DNA of 5,003 bases, taken from assembly GCA_038222915.1 (NCBI GenBank), contig JBBRHH010000460.1:1-5003 (forward strand), written 5' to 3'. Shown one piece after another: positions 4,964 through 5,003 of the stretch; the first letter of the stretch is position 1, and each line of letters opens with the position of its first letter. Under the pieces are notes generated by a model, which was not told where the DNA came from, did not search any database, and saw only the letters and a list, made by a program, of their open reading frames with translations. The DNA comes from JBBRHH01 sp038222915. Lineage in GTDB: Bacteria; Planctomycetota; Phycisphaerae; Tepidisphaerales; Tepidisphaeraceae. The translations under genes were made by a program, and so were the position numbers.

Positions 4964-5003
4964 TCTCGTCGGTCACTGTGAACCCATCCTGTACTGGAAC
5001 GTC
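4964..5003. other. Window end, nothing recognised
   Basis: The last 40 bases after the palindrome cluster hold no ribosome binding site, start codon context or structure that I can support. A gene may begin beyond the edge. Confidence 0.4.

Overview
This is a GC-rich bacterial chromosomal window with four recognisable protein genes, one possible very small gene and several well-formed RNA structures. I see no tRNA, rRNA, CRISPR array, insertion sequence or phage gene. A planctomycete-type bacterium (Planctomycetota) seems most likely, but this is inference. It rests on the style of the short FlgM-like protein, an exported ThuA-domain protein, a DnaK with a long Gly/Ala tail, and a cluster of CGGCTGAAGCCG-type palindromes. 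None of these is decisive alone.

Layout. Bases 2-1105 (+) hold the C-terminal part of a PLP-dependent group II amino-acid decarboxylase whose N-terminus lies outside the window. It converges on dnaK (1108-3060, -), with only two bases between the two stop codons. The intrinsic terminator of dnaK therefore lies inside the last codons of the decarboxylase. Upstream of dnaK on the same strand is a roughly 345-base interval. It holds a possible dnaK promoter, a possible 48-codon ORF with a strong Shine-Dalgarno sequence (3179-3325, -), and a textbook intrinsic terminator (3344-3377, -). That terminator ends a small gene for a FlgM-like anti-sigma factor (3406-3636, -), which appears to start at a TTG codon. 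A divergent 293-base interval (3637-3929) carries a near-consensus sigma-54-type site facing the flgM-like gene. After it comes a secreted ThuA-domain protein (3930-4868, +). The window ends in an array of short palindromes (4876-4963) whose stems show compensatory base changes.

The genes do not form one obvious pathway. DnaK is the housekeeping Hsp70 chaperone, here without grpE or dnaJ beside it. The FlgM-like protein suggests flagellar sigma-28 control. ThuA suggests sugar catabolism outside the cytoplasm, and the decarboxylase suggests amine formation or acid resistance. The main points for a second look are the terminator/Shine-Dalgarno/sORF arrangement upstream of dnaK, the covarying palindrome cluster, the sigma-54-like site, the Gln-Lys active-site pair in the decarboxylase, and the terminator embedded in coding sequence. 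I found no clear evidence of a wholly new multi-gene system.
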